Notes: a model not told the origin generated them from the sequence alone. A stretch of 64,000 nt of DNA from Xenoacremonium recifei (GCA_012184525.1 WOFQ01000063.1:62001-126000), one strand, 5' to 3'. Positions 32,789 to 44,027 are shown, counted from the stretch's first letter. Program-made: numbers and translations.

Positions 32789-35236
32789 ATGGTTCCGGGA
32801 GCGGCGCGCCGGGCGTTGCTCCCACGCCTCTCGGAGCTGTCATCCTCCTCGTCGCAACGGCCTTTGGCAGCGTCGCCAAGTCCATTGGCTGCTTCGTTGT
32901 CCCGATTCGACCCCAATCCGTCTCAGGCGCGGCTCTTGCACGTCTCACCTCTCCATCGCCAAACCTCGCTCCCTCCATTCTCGATCTCGACATTCTCTGC
33001 GCCCGCCCAAACTCCTCGGCAAAGTCTCGCTCGGTTAACTGAGAGTGGCCGTCTCCGGATTCTTCGACATGGCCCTGTAAGCCACGCTCTACGTCAGTTC
33101 TCTACTGCGCCGCGGCTATTGCAGGAGGTCCAGACAAAGGTGGAGGAGGCTGCCAAGCAGACGCCCGAGCCGACCATCAAGACGGACCCCAAGGAAGATG
33201 AGCATAAGCATGAGTTCACAAAGAGCGAGAAGGCGGCTCGAGCAGCGCAGGTCAACCTGTCTGCCAAGTTGTCCAAGGAGGGCAAGAACCACAGCAGGGC
33301 TGGCTTGGACGAGATATGGAGGCTGATCAAGATTGCGCGGCCGGAGCTCCGATGGCTAGCCATCGCCTTCGTCTTCCTCGTCATCTCCTCCAGTGTCACC
33401 ATGTCCATTCCCTTTTCTGTTGGCCGCATCCTTGATCTTGCGACCAAAGGCGAGGCCGAGGATGTGCGACTTTTCGGCTTCACCCTCAACCAATTCTTCT
33501 TTGGCCTGGGTTCCATCCTAACCCTGGGCGCTATGGCTAACTTCGGCCGAGTGGTCCTCCTTCGAATCGTTGGTGAGAGAGTCGTTGCAAGGCTACGCTC
33601 CCAGCTCTATCGAAGGACATACGTTCAAGACGCCGAATTCTTCGATGCCAACCGTGTAGGAGATCTAATCTCACGACTCAGCTCTGATACTGTCATTGTA
33701 GGCAAATCAGTCACGCAGAACCTCAGCGATGGCCTTCGAGCCCTGTTCAGCGGTGGTGCTGGATTTGCCATCATGATTTGGACAAGCCCTCAACTTACCG
33801 GTCTCCTCTTCCTCATGTTCCCCCCAATCGCGATCGGCGCGTTCCTCTACGGAAGGGCCATTCGAAACGTCAGCAGGTCCATTCAGAAGAACCTTGGTAC
33901 TCTGACCAAGATTGCGGAGGAGCGACTGGGCAATGTCAAGACCAGCCAGGCGTTCGTCGGCGAGGTGCAAGAGGTTGGCCGTTACAACAAGCAGATTCGC
34001 AGGATCTTCGCGCTTGGGAAGAAAGAGTCGCTCATTGCCGCAACCTTTTTCGCTTCTACCGGATGGGCTGGAAACATGACTATCCTGGCGATGCTGATTG
34101 TCGGTGGCAGCTTCGTCCGATCCGGCTCCATGTCCATGGGAGACCTAACGTCCTTCATGATGTACACAGCGTTTGCAGGGTCCAGCCTCTTTGGTCTCTC
34201 TGGCTTCTACTCAGAACTAATGAAAGGTGTTGGTGCTGCCAGTCGATTATTCGAGCTCCAGGACAGGAAGCCAGGAATTCACCAGACCGTTGGTACCCCA
34301 GTCAAGTCAGCGCAAGGTCCGATCAAATTCAGCGACGTTACTTTTGCCTATCCCACACGCCCTGCAGTCAAGATTTTCAATGGGTTGGACTTTGAGATTC
34401 CATCGGGGAGCAACGTCTGTGTGGTTGGACCGTCAGGAGGCGGAAAATCAACGGTGGCTTCACTACTTCTACGATTTTACAACCCGACGGCCGGATCCAT
34501 CACCATCAATGGCGTCGATATTTCCACTATGAACGTCAAGTCCCTGCGAAGGCGGATTGGCATGGTCTCGCAAGAGCCGGTGCTCTTCTCGGGGACCATC
34601 GCCGAGAATATCGCTTATGGGAAGCCTAATGCACCACGGGCTCAGATTATTTCTGCCGCTCGAAGGGCCAACTGTAACTTCATCAGCGATCTGCCTGATG
34701 GGTTGGAGACGCAGGTTGGTGCCCGAGGATCCCAGCTGTCGGGTGGGCAGAAGCAGCGTATCGCCATCGCCCGAGCTCTTCTCAAGGATCCCGATATTCT
34801 TATCCTCGACGAGGCTACCTCAGCCTTAGACGCCGAATCCGAAACTCTGGTGAACGAGGCTCTGGCCGGACTCCTGCGTGGTCGAAACACCACAATCTCC
34901 ATCGCCCATCGTCTGTCTACGATCAAGCGGTCTGACCAAATCATCGTTCTCAACAATGAGGGCAAGGTCGCCGAGATTGGCAGCTACACCAAGCTTGCTG
35001 CGGACAAGGACAGTGCATTCAGCAAGTTGATGGAGTGGCAGATGAGCGGTGGTGAGGTTCCCGAGAAGAGGAGTTCCGAGGCTCGTGGCCACATCACCGA
35101 GGCTGAGGAGCTGGAGGACGATCTTGAGCGTCGAGAGGAGGAGGAAGAGGAAGAAGCCGAAGAGGCAACAGAGGAGGCTGAGGAGCAAAAGGAGAAGGAG
35201 GGCGAGAAACCCAGCACTGAGGAGACGCGACGTTGA
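32789..35236 (+). CDS. MDL1: Mitochondrial ABC half-transporter, Mdl1 type
   Basis: Inner-membrane peptide exporter family (B subfamily, related to ABCB10/TAP). Intronless, 815 aa; the ATG at 32789 is in ideal context (CACCATGG). The N-terminal ~110 residues are basic and Ser-rich, a mitochondrial presequence. The transmembrane domain (about 190-480) starts with WLAIAFVFLVISSSVTMSIP. The nucleotide-binding domain has Walker A GPSGGGKST (~547), Q-loop SQEPVLFSGTI, signature LSGGQKQR (~651), Walker B ILILDEATSALD (~674) and switch IAHRLST. All catalytic residues are present. Odd feature: a ~60-residue Glu-rich, charged C-terminal extension (LERREEEEEEEAEEATEE...) beyond the NBD. Confidence 0.95.
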   Translation: MVPGAARRALLPRLSELSSSSSQRPLAASPSPLAASLSRFDPNPSQARLLHVSPLHRQTSLPPFSISTFSAPAQTPRQSLARLTESGRLRILRHGPVSHALRQFSTAPRLLQEVQTKVEEAAKQTPEPTIKTDPKEDEHKHEFTKSEKAARAAQVNLSAKLSKEGKNHSRAGLDEIWRLIKIARPELRWLAIAFVFLVISSSVTMSIPFSVGRILDLATKGEAEDVRLFGFTLNQFFFGLGSILTLGAMANFGRVVLLRIVGERVVARLRSQLYRRTYVQDAEFFDANRVGDLISRLSSDTVIVGKSVTQNLSDGLRALFSGGAGFAIMIWTSPQLTGLLFLMFPPIAIGAFLYGRAIRNVSRSIQKNLGTLTKIAEERLGNVKTSQAFVGEVQEVGRYNKQIRRIFALGKKESLIAATFFASTGWAGNMTILAMLIVGGSFVRSGSMSMGDLTSFMMYTAFAGSSLFGLSGFYSELMKGVGAASRLFELQDRKPGIHQTVGTPVKSAQGPIKFSDVTFAYPTRPAVKIFNGLDFEIPSGSNVCVVGPSGGGKSTVASLLLRFYNPTAGSITINGVDISTMNVKSLRRRIGMVSQEPVLFSGTIAENIAYGKPNAPRAQIISAARRANCNFISDLPDGLETQVGARGSQLSGGQKQRIAIARALLKDPDILILDEATSALDAESETLVNEALAGLLRGRNTTISIAHRLSTIKRSDQIIVLNNEGKVAEIGSYTKLAADKDSAFSKLMEWQMSGGEVPEKRSSEARGHITEAEELEDDLERREEEEEEEAEEATEEAEEQKEKEGEKPSTEETRR

Positions 35237-35989
35237 GGCAAAACAACGTCAACGGCCCCAAGGCCCTAATTTCCTTAAGTCATTCAGGCGGCTTCCAGGG
35301 GATGAAGATATAGACGAAGGACGAATCATGTACATTATTTTACTATGCGATATCCACGCCTAGCTCTCGACCGCAGTTGGTCTACGCTGTACCAGAGCTG
35401 CGCAGAGAACTCCACTCGACAGGTACCTGTTTTACCATGCTATATGGCGTCGTTTAGGTCCGGACAAAAAGGACAAGGGGAAGGGGAGGGGAGATCTCCT
35501 TCATTGGCGGCGGGAATAGAAGTATTTTTGGATTTTCCCCTTTGTTAAGACGTTGACTCAGGAGAAGTATTTGGAAGTGACATATCCAACTACTTGACGA
35601 GGAGTTGATACCGGCTTGTGTCAACCTGGAATTGCAGACAGACCCCAGCCTTCAAAATGTACATTAATCCTCCATTAAGTTTAATTGAGGCGAAATGATT
35701 AAAACATGTTTCCCAATATCTCAGGCAAGAATTAAAATGAGGTTGGTGTTGGCTGTCACATGCTCACTACGAGACGCCACTTCTCCAATCGGCAAGAGGC
35801 TTACCCGCTTCAGGTAGCAAAACGACCACGACTCCAACTCAGTCGGCGCAGAGACAGGCCGGGACTCCGTGTCACCTCTTTCACATATCAATTGCATTTA
35901 GGAAGCTATCATTCAAGACTTCCTCTCCTCCAAACGCTTCGTATTAGAATCTTTTTGCTTCTAAGCGTCTAGAACTGCGAGCCAGCGCC
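35237..35989. other. Intergenic region
   Basis: 750 bp between MDL1 and the lipase-like gene, same strand. A purine-rich G/A tract lies near 35465-35495. No gene seen. Confidence 0.5.
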
Positions 35990-36936
35990 ATGTCTACCGA
36001 GACGGAGGGCACGTTCAAGGTTGGAGATGCCAGCCTCTATACCAAGACGTGGACAGTGAGACTCTCATTCCTCTGCACTGCATCGATGTTACTAACTCTT
36101 GCCAGCCTACGTCGCCCATCAAGGCCAAGATTGTCTTCGTCCACGGCTTCAGCGACCACATCAACTGCTACAATGAGTGGTTCAGCTCTGTGGCCACGCA
36201 CGGCATCCAGATCCTCGGCTTCGACCAGCGCGGCTGGGGCCGGAGCGTGACGAAGCCATCGGAGCGCGGACTCACAGGCCCAACATCCCAGGTCATTGCC
36301 GAAGTCGCAGCCTTCATCCAGGCGGCACTACCCTCAGACGTGCCCGTCTTCGTCATGGGCCACTCGATGGGCGGCGCCGAGGTGCTCACGCTGGCAGGCG
36401 ACTCGCAGTACGAGCAGCTGGTAGCGCAAGTACGCGGCTGGATACTCGAGGCGCCCTTCATCGCCTTTGCGCCCGAGGAGGTGCCCAGCGCCCTCAAGGT
36501 CTTTGCCGGCCGGCTGGTCGCGCGCATCCTGCCCAAGCACCAGCTGCGCCACTACATCGCGCCCGAGCGACTGACGCGCGACCCGGAAACCATCGAGCGT
36601 CTGCATAAGGACGACCTGTGCCACGATACAGGCACGCTCGAGGGGCTGGCTTCGGTGCTGGACCGGACGGCGGCGCTGGCGGAGGGCCGCGTCCACATGG
36701 ACAAGCACGTGCAGAGCATGTTCCTGGCGCATGGCGACCACGACATGACGTGCAGCTACGACGGCGCCATCAAGTGGATGGACGCCCAGAAGCTGGCGGA
36801 TAAGACGACCAAGACGTATGCGGGCGGGTATCACCAGCTACACACGGATCTTTGCAAGGACGAGTTCACCAAGGATGTCGTAGATTGGGTGCTGGCGAGG
36901 TGTGAGGGTGAGACGAAGCTGGAAGCAAAGCTGTAA
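35990..36936 (+). CDS. Alpha/beta hydrolase, monoacylglycerol lipase-like
   Basis: Two exons: 35990-36055 and 36106-36936; intron 50 nt (GTGAGA...CAG) with a consensus branch site ACTAAC near 36091; 298 aa. Serine-hydrolase fold: oxyanion-hole motif VFVHGFSDHINCY, nucleophile elbow MGHSMGGAEV (Ser ~109), acid residue in FLAHGDHDMTCSYDG, and catalytic His in GGYHQLHTD. The order and spacing match Yju3/monoglyceride lipases, which release fatty acid from monoacylglycerol. No signal peptide or membrane anchor, so probably cytosolic or lipid-droplet associated. Substrate is inferred from the family. Confidence 0.92.
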
Positions 36937-38098
36937 GACGGTGCTTGAGATACCCATGAAGGTAGTCGACGGTTATCAGTTGCGGGCATGTATGTAGGAT
37001 ATTGGTACTCATACTTGGCATTATACTTAACACTCATGATCTTGTCCTTGATCTGAATGGAGCTGTTGGTCTGTTCTTCTGTTCATGCATCTTAAGATGG
37101 AAAGAATGATGAAGTTGAAGTGATGTCTTCCTCCATGTTATAAGCCCGTCAACCCAATCTCACTCAGCTGCTCCCACACCCAACCCATGAGCAAGATCCA
37201 TCAGCATTTCCCCCGGATCGATGGAGACAAAGCGATGGGAATGAGGCGTCGTGATTCGACGGAGGCTGGGCTCATCAAGGTAAGTTTCCGTTCCGAGGTC
37301 GCCCGAAATCGGTTTCTCGGCGCCGCCCCCTGGAGTCGGGTGTGGCCTCTTATATGACGGCAAGCCTCAGCTGGGAGCTTAATTCGACTTCAAACTTGAA
37401 TCTGACTATCCGGCAGGCTTATTGCCTTCCTTTTCTACCTTCCCTAATCATATGATCGATTTTCCCGCTCTGCTCTAGCATCAGAGATATGAGAGCCGGC
37501 CCGGTCGCGAAAATGGATGGGAGGGTCCCTGGCGAGATTGGACATGCAAGTCCTCCATCAGCATGCGCTAACAGACTGAGCACTGCGATATAATGGTATT
37601 CTGTTAGGAGCCCTCCCATTGTTACCTCGACCCTCGAGACCACTTTTGCCTGTATTATCCGGTCTTCATCTTGCCCACGTGGGCAATGCCAGCACAGAAA
37701 CAAGCGGGATGATAGACGGGATCCGCGGGCACTGCCCAGTGGCCAATTAAGGCAGCCCGAGAGTCGCTTTGGAGGGGGGCGGAATGATACTGGGCTGGGT
37801 GACATCAAGCAGGGAGGCAGCCGCCGCATAATGTGAATTGATCGCCATGCGGTCTGCTCGGAGCTCATCTCGTCACCTCATCTTCCGTCTCGCACATTGC
37901 TGATTGAGTCAATTGAAGCATCAACATCAGCTGGACTCGAGGTATTTGTCGCTGCATCTCACCTCAAACGGTTCCTGTCAGCTTTGACGTGGACGGAAAG
38001 AAGCAACGACTCCTGCCTTCCCGCAACGGCATCTGCCTGATTCTGCCTCAACCTCTCTCCCCCCAGCTCTCTTTCTTTCCTTCTAAAACATCGCCATC
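36937..38098. promoter_or_regulatory. Intergenic region / CDF transporter promoter
   Basis: About 1.16 kb, no supported gene. It holds the lipase 3' flank and the promoter of the metal transporter, including a 16-bp perfect palindrome at 37671 and a CT-rich leader (38045-38085). A minus-strand 67-codon frame at 37160-37363 has no ATG. Confidence 0.5.
37671..37686. promoter_or_regulatory. 16-bp perfect palindrome with central CACGTG (E-box)
   Basis: TTGCCCACGTGGGCAA is identical to its reverse complement and centres on CACGTG, the core bound by bHLH factors (Pho4/Cbf1 type in yeasts). It lies about 410 bp upstream of the metal-transporter start. Binding is inferred. Confidence 0.55.
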
Positions 38099-39481
38099 AT
38101 GAATCCCGACATCTCCAACTCCATCACGCACCATCCCCACGTCTTCCAGCTGCAGACGTATGATCGCACGCGGAGCAGCTCGCGGTCGTCTCTGCGCAAT
38201 GTCGCGAACAACGCCGCCGCGAGCACGTCGTTTGAGCCCGTGGTCGACGACAGCGACACCATCGTCCGCAATGTCTCGCACCTGACAGAGGCCGACGTTG
38301 AGAGCCAGGCGACGCGGCGCAACACCCGCGTGCCCCGTGTCGGCCTCGACAATGACCCTTATGGACTGTCTCTGTGCTACAAGACCGAGTCGGACCTCCA
38401 GCAGATCAAGGCCAACACGTCGCGAAAGCGGGATGCCGCCGGTGCTGCCGGGAAATGCATGCCCGCCCTCTCGTCCACCCGCAAGGCCAGAAAGGTCCAG
38501 GGTTTCTATGAGAGCCAGAACGCCGCCATCGAGCGTATGCTCAAGCCGGTGGCCGAACACCTGGAGGACGCCCGTCAAGAGCAGGGCGACGACCAGGTCA
38601 AGTTCCGCATCGCCGTCTACGGATCGCTAGCTGCCAATGTGGTACTCACGGCGCTGCAACTCTACGCTGCCATCTCGTCAGGCTCGCTCTCGCTCTTCAC
38701 TACCATGGCTGATGCCATCTTCGATCCCCTCAGTAACATGACGCTCATCCTCTCTAACCGGGCCATTCGCCGCGTCGACCCCCGGCGCTTCCCTGCCGGC
38801 AAGGCCCGCCTAGAGACGGTGGGCAATATTGTCTTCTGCTTCCTCATGACGTCGGTCTCGCTCATCATCATCGCCTTTGCTGCCCAAGAGCTGGCTGAGA
38901 AGGATACGCACAAGGACTTCCACCTTCCCTCCGTCATCGCTGTGTGTGCCGCCTTTGCTACTAAGTTCGCTCTCTTCCTCTACTGCTGGGCCCTCAAGGA
39001 CAAGTACAGCCAGGTCAATATTCTCTGGAAAGACCACCGCAATGATCTCCTTATCAACGGCTTTGGTATCCTGACATCTGTCGGTGGTGCCAAGCTAGAG
39101 TGGTGGATCGATCCTATGGGTGCCATCCTGCTGTCAGTTCTCATCTCATGCATCTGGCTGCGGACTGCCTTCACCGAGTTCTTGCTACTCGTGGGCGTCG
39201 TGGCGTCGGTTGAGATGCAGCAGCTCATCACCTATGTCTGTGTTACACACTCGCCGGCTGTTCAGGGCATTGACACGGTTCGCGTCTACCATTCGGGTCC
39301 CCGCCTCATCGCCGAGGTTGACGTTGTCATGGACCCCTCGCAGACGCTGCAAGAGAGTCACGACGTTGCAGAGGCTCTGCAGTTCAAGCTCGAGGATCTA
39401 CCAGACATAGAGCGCGCGTATGTCCATATTGACTACGAGACGACTCACAAGCCTGAGCACGCCTACAAGAAGGATATTTAG
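38099..39481 (+). CDS. Cation diffusion facilitator, Mn2+-type
   Basis: Intronless, 460 aa; ATG at 38099 (ATCATG) preceded by a CT-rich leader. Residues ~1-160 are a soluble N-terminus with basic and Ser-rich parts. The CDF domain follows: six membrane segments from about 168 (FRIAVYGSLAANVVLTALQL) to ~370 (GAILLSVLISCIWLRTAFTE). Metal site in TM2 is DAIFDP (DxxxD) and in TM5 DHRND (DxxxD). That pair is the manganese-type CDF pattern; zinc-type transporters usually have HxxxD. The cytosolic C-terminal domain (about 375-450) includes TVRVYHSGPRLIAEVDVVMD and AYVHIDYETTHKPEH. Expected role: H+-coupled Mn2+ (or Fe2+) export from the cytosol into Golgi or vacuole. Confidence 0.93.
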   Translation: MNPDISNSITHHPHVFQLQTYDRTRSSSRSSLRNVANNAAASTSFEPVVDDSDTIVRNVSHLTEADVESQATRRNTRVPRVGLDNDPYGLSLCYKTESDLQQIKANTSRKRDAAGAAGKCMPALSSTRKARKVQGFYESQNAAIERMLKPVAEHLEDARQEQGDDQVKFRIAVYGSLAANVVLTALQLYAAISSGSLSLFTTMADAIFDPLSNMTLILSNRAIRRVDPRRFPAGKARLETVGNIVFCFLMTSVSLIIIAFAAQELAEKDTHKDFHLPSVIAVCAAFATKFALFLYCWALKDKYSQVNILWKDHRNDLLINGFGILTSVGGAKLEWWIDPMGAILLSVLISCIWLRTAFTEFLLLVGVVASVEMQQLITYVCVTHSPAVQGIDTVRVYHSGPRLIAEVDVVMDPSQTLQESHDVAEALQFKLEDLPDIERAYVHIDYETTHKPEHAYKKDI

Positions 39482-39952
39482 GCAATACCAAATGAGATCC
39501 AGCTTTCATTGATAACTTGCATGACCAAGTGCGGAACAAGACGAGCCTGTTTGCCGATGGTGTTAAAAGGGTACATGTCGAAGTGCATTTGTGCGAACAC
39601 GAAAGACGCAAAGAAAACCCAGATTGTTTGATGAGAAGTGACACAGATCAAAGCTATGAATGAGGATATATCTCCCCCCTTTGTCGTCCCTTCTGTGGCC
39701 CTTGTGATTACAACCCTCCGCGTACATTGAATTTTACTGAGCTTGACAAAGGACAGCGACCAGGTGTAGGTACCTACGTATGTGGCTGATGCGGCGCGGT
39801 CGAGTACCTCACGTGCAGAAGTGAGTTGCACAAAGTAAGGGTACGTGGACTTGTCTCGTGCAACTGTTCGCTCTCTCGCAATCTACCTGCAGGTCAGCCG
39901 CACAAGGCAGAAATTGCCAATACCAATCATTTTCTCGTAGGGCTCTGAGCTG
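39482..39952. other. Intergenic region
   Basis: 470 bp between the CDF gene and the frame-broken gene; no feature recognised. Confidence 0.45.
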
Positions 39953-42476
39953 ATGCTTACACATTTATATAGGGTTCTCCTCATTTTTTTATGCTTGTAT
40001 CTCTTTAAGTTTCCTCAACCACTTGTCGAAGTCGAGAACACGCCTGCACATCGAAATACACTCAGATATCTAACTTCACCGAAGTTCCCAATTGTAAGAT
40101 CTTGCAGTATCATGCAGATAGCCTTGGGGTATAATTTGCTAATTAGTTCTGCAGCCTGTCGTGCTGTGATGTCAGGCAACAATTCTTTGATCCAAGTCTC
40201 GTGGTCGCTGGATAATACGGTTTTCAAAACGGTCGAACTTTTGCAGAGTCTTATCAAGGCTGCTGCAGAAGATGATGTTAATGCTCAGGCGGTCGTGGCT
40301 TTTGAGGCTCTTGGATCTGCGCTCCTCGTCTCCCCGAAACGAATCGGCGAAGGCATCGATGCCCTGAGCCAACGCCAACTACACAAGCTCACCCTCGGCG
40401 GGAAACTGAAAGTCTGGGTCGGCCTGAACGGCCAGGGTGTTGCTCAAATCATTCGAAAAAAGCCCTGCGCAATGTGTACCGGCTTTCTTGCTTGTCGCCA
40501 GCCTTAAAATCTGCTTCGACGACATGGAGATTGGGAATATCTTGCATGAAATGCTCCTGCAATTCGGTTTGATGCGGACCTTTCCAGCTTCTACTACACA
40601 AATGAGTGAGCTAGCTACTTCAATTTCGGGCTACGGGGACAGCATCGTTCCTGTGAAGACTCTCGAAATTGTCACAGATGCTCTGCGTCGAGCTGCTGGG
40701 TTCTCCCCAAGGATCAATATGTTCGTCACGAGAGCCGATCAAAAATCTGTCGCAGAAATCCTTGCAAGGACATTTGCAGCGCTGCAGAATGACGATATCA
40801 AACGAGTTGGTTTGCAGGGACAAGTAGGAGGGGTTTTCATAACCTCCATTCTCCTTTGGCTCCTCCCTGATGAATTCGGTTTGTGTTTCGACGGAGTTCC
40901 TATCCTTGGCGAGCCCGCCGGAAGGGTGATATTGGACCTGAGCGGAGAAAAACTCGACAATTGGGTAATTCAAGAATGGAAAGCTCAGAAAGCACTATCA
41001 GAGGTCATCGTAACGCCAGAGGAGTTTCACGAAACATTGCCAGTCAAATTCACGGCGGCCTCGTTGGGACTGCATGTTCTTTCGGCTCAATTTGAACTAA
41101 GCGACGCTGATATCCAGTTCGTTGGACAGCTTGCAACCTTTCTCGTTCAGATCAGCTATACGTACGGCGGTCTACGCTCGACTAATGAAGGCCCTGATAT
41201 AAGGCTTGTGCAGCTCTCGTGCCTTTGCCATGCTAGCTTTGGCCCGAATATTGCACAATGCATGACCATATTTGGCTGGAAATGCGATGGGCAGTTCAAC
41301 GACGGTGTTCGACAACTCTGGGAAGCTTTTGACGCTTGGCGCTACCAGACCTACCGTATGATTGATACAAGAGCACCCCCAATAGATCGCATATTGGGAT
41401 TCTTAGGCGCCTTCGGTACTTGGCTGGAAAACGACCCCGAGTTCGAGTTCGAGGGTCTTCGCCTAAGCTATGACACCAAAATTGTAGGACCTGCAGTTTT
41501 CGTGGCAGCAGAAGCCCTCTATGCTTCTATTTGTGATGTTCTTCCTTCTTACCGCAGTCTAAGAAGCTGCAATTCTTTGACGATACACACAAATTACGTG
41601 ACAATTGCATCTTTGTTGGTGCCTTCCCCCGACTCTGACGCAGAGATGGGCGAAATAGATTGGGAAGACGAAATCTTCAGAACTGTCGACAAATTCCGGC
41701 GTCTAGCGATGACGTCCCTCATTCCGGGTTGTCCAGGAAATGTTGAAACGAGGGACTTGGTGTATCGCCTCAACGGTTACGTGGCCTTTCCGTCACCGCT
41801 AAAAAGGATGTCTACAGTTCCTCGGGAATGTGTAGCCATTTCGATCGTCCCTGGCGTTATTCGCTGGGGTGAAAATAATGCTACCTTCAACAAAATTTAC
41901 GAGTTGGTGACGACTCCGTCCCGAAGGCCACCTCATTCGGGGGGGGATAGGGCAGTCGAGGTCTTCAATCGTGAGAGAAACCAGTATATCGGGCTGGAGC
42001 CAAAGATAGACGAGTCAGGTCTGGACATTGGAAGTCTCATCAGCGCATCTGGCAAAACCCTTCTCCTCAGGACATATCTTTCCACGCCCCGAGCCCAGGA
42101 CAGGGTTTCTGTGGAAGTCAGCTGGTTCAACTCGATCGAACGAGTGGCTACCTCAACCCAAGTCGACGAAACAGAAATGTTACCGACTGTTGAAGAGGCA
42201 CTTGCAAAGCAGTGGCTGGGGGAAGGTGCATGGCGCGAAATGGTATGGGTCCAGGCACACGAATCTATGCACATACAGTACTCTCGTACACCGTCGGATC
42301 GGAGAAACTGTCTGAGTATGACTTATGGAAATGAAATGCTGCGGTTTTTCCTGGCAGGCCGGTCCATAGGCTTGAGGATATACATGCGGCGAGAAGCTAC
42401 ACCATTGACACAATGCATTAAAATGGCATTGGCCGATACAAAAGGTTTAAATGTCAGATGGATAGTCATAACATGA
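39953..42476 (+). CDS. Large fungal-type protein of unknown function, reading frame broken once
   Basis: Two open frames abut. The first (39953-40507; ATGs at 39953 and 40112) contains DVNAQAVVAFEALGSALLVS and RIGEGIDALSQRQLHKLTLG. The second (open from 40428, to 42476) begins KSFEKSPAQCVPAFLLVASL and runs ~680 codons to WIVIT. The protein sense passes from one to the other around 40430-40440, needing a shift of one base. No intron of realistic size fits without removing good sequence. Candidate causes: a 1-nt insertion or 2-nt deletion (pseudogene), or an assembly error. The body is globular with no TM, signal or catalytic motif I recognise; the C-terminus (LTQCIKMALADTKGLNVRWI) resembles an expanded fungus-specific family as I remember it. 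The start is unresolved. AT-richer than its neighbours. Confidence 0.6.
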
Positions 42477-42997
42477 AGCTACAAGATTAGTTAGTCAGAA
42501 CCCTCAGACCTGGAGACGGCCCATTCTTTGAAGGAGGAGGGAACATTGACTATCAAGACTGCTTAAACAATAGTGATGGGGAGGTCATTTCGCTGGTCTC
42601 GAAATGTCGGGATTCGCCCCATGAATAGTTAGATGTAGATTCGGATGTTGTAGGCTAAAGGCGTCTGCAGGCAGAATTATCATGAGAATTGACTAAAGAA
42701 TCTATAATATTTATTCCACTTCACCATGTAATTACATCTAGAACAGTCACCTGGAACCCCGGCCTGTCGAAAACTTGAGCGGTGTGACAAGGACAGCGGC
42801 CAATTGGTAAGACATGGAGGCTATGACGAACCGGTGAGTGCAACTCCGAGTCTAAGAAATAGTCTTGTTTGAGATGGAGGACGATCAACCATCCCGGCCG
42901 CCCATCGTGCGGGGAAAGCGTTCGATTTCTTGCGAAGGCCTTCAAGATCAGCGCCTGGGGGCGAACGGGGGGTTGTTCATGTGACGCATTTCGGGGT
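42477..42997. other. Convergent intergenic region
   Basis: 520 bp between the end of the frame-broken gene and the end of the candidate minus-strand gene. AT-rich; nothing recognised. Confidence 0.45.
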
Positions 42998-43526
42998 CTA
43001 GTGACCCCAAAGAAGGATCAGCGGGTGCATTGGAGATGCAATGTTGCTGCATGCTGCTGCATATGATGCTTGGAAGGCATTCATGTCAGCATTGACGTTG
43101 AAGTGAACGCCGCTGAAGGTTGGTTTCCTCGCTTCAGAACCCTTGATCGTAACTGAGACAGAAAAGTACGAGTGATACAGAAATTCTGCGAGTGATCGCC
43201 CTTGAAGACTCTCATCGGGCACGATTGTCTCACTGGAGAGAGATCCGGTTTCGGTGCAGGGTAAGAAGGCGACAGAGCGGCACGGCTCGGGTGGAAGCTC
43301 TAGAACGAGCTCCATGCATTGAGGGATAGGCGGCGCGTGAACGAAAACGTCATGCTGCAGCGGGAGCTTGATGTCATTATACCTACGGATACACACATGC
43401 ACAATTGCTTACATACTGCCCGTGATTGTTGATCACTTCAGTCAACAGGCACGCTGGATCTGTGTGTCTCAACGCCACGCGCGTATGGTGTTTGTTTGCT
43501 GAGGATTGCGTCTCAGGTCGTGCCAG
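42998..43526 (-). CDS. Candidate spliced gene of unknown family (5' end unresolved)
   Basis: Two coding-like segments join through plausible splice sites. Segment 43526-43417 reads RVALRHTDPACLLTEVINNH and ends at a GTATGT donor. Segment 43382-42998 starts after TAG and reads NDIKLPLQHDVFVHAPPIPQ, CMELVLELPPEPCRSVAFLP, then on to a stop after HPLILLWGH. The join keeps frame (HGQ/YNDIK). The intron would be only 34 nt. A further acceptor (CCCCCCAG) at 43527 suggests an upstream exon that I could not place, so the start codon is unknown. About 164 residues are visible, with no recognised domain. It could also be a decayed gene. Confidence 0.4.
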
Positions 43527-43813
43527 CTGGGGGGAAGAGGGGGGGAGAGACAAGGAATGAGATTAGCCAGGGGTATGAGTCTAAACACCCGGATAGCAGC
43601 AGAAGAGACTCTGATGCTCGTATCTGCTGCATGCATGCAAACTTATCACAACACCCGACCATCGGCCCACGACGGCAGCCGGGGATAGGATAAGAGAGAG
43701 ATTTCGTTCTGCTCTGCCAAAGTCTCATGGTCGAGCCCACCGGAAACGATTTCTCGATGTTACAGTGGCTTTTTAGTGGAGGCGGGGAGGGGGATGCGCG
43801 TAAGGTCGAGAGC

Positions 43814-43824
43814 GGGGGGGGGGG
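43814..43824. repeat. 11-base poly-G tract
   Basis: Homopolymer of 11 G in noncoding sequence upstream of glycogenin. Confidence 0.85.
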
Positions 43825-44027
43825 AAGCAAACATAATTCATGACATCTCGGGAGAGATCCGGTATGATGTGAGCAACGGAGAAACTGCTTGAAGTTCTTA
43901 CAGAGCAAGGAGTAATTGAACACGAAGCTTCAGAGGAGGGTTGCGTGCAGGACTTTATACCTTTAGGACTCGTTCGCAACTTGACGCCATCTCGATCTCA
44001 CTGACGACTCCAGGAGGAAACGGCCCT

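Noticed and set aside
37160..37363. 67-codon minus-strand frame that reads protein-like
   Set aside because: It begins with TTG, has a stop just upstream in frame and no ATG near its start; no splice acceptor gives a start.
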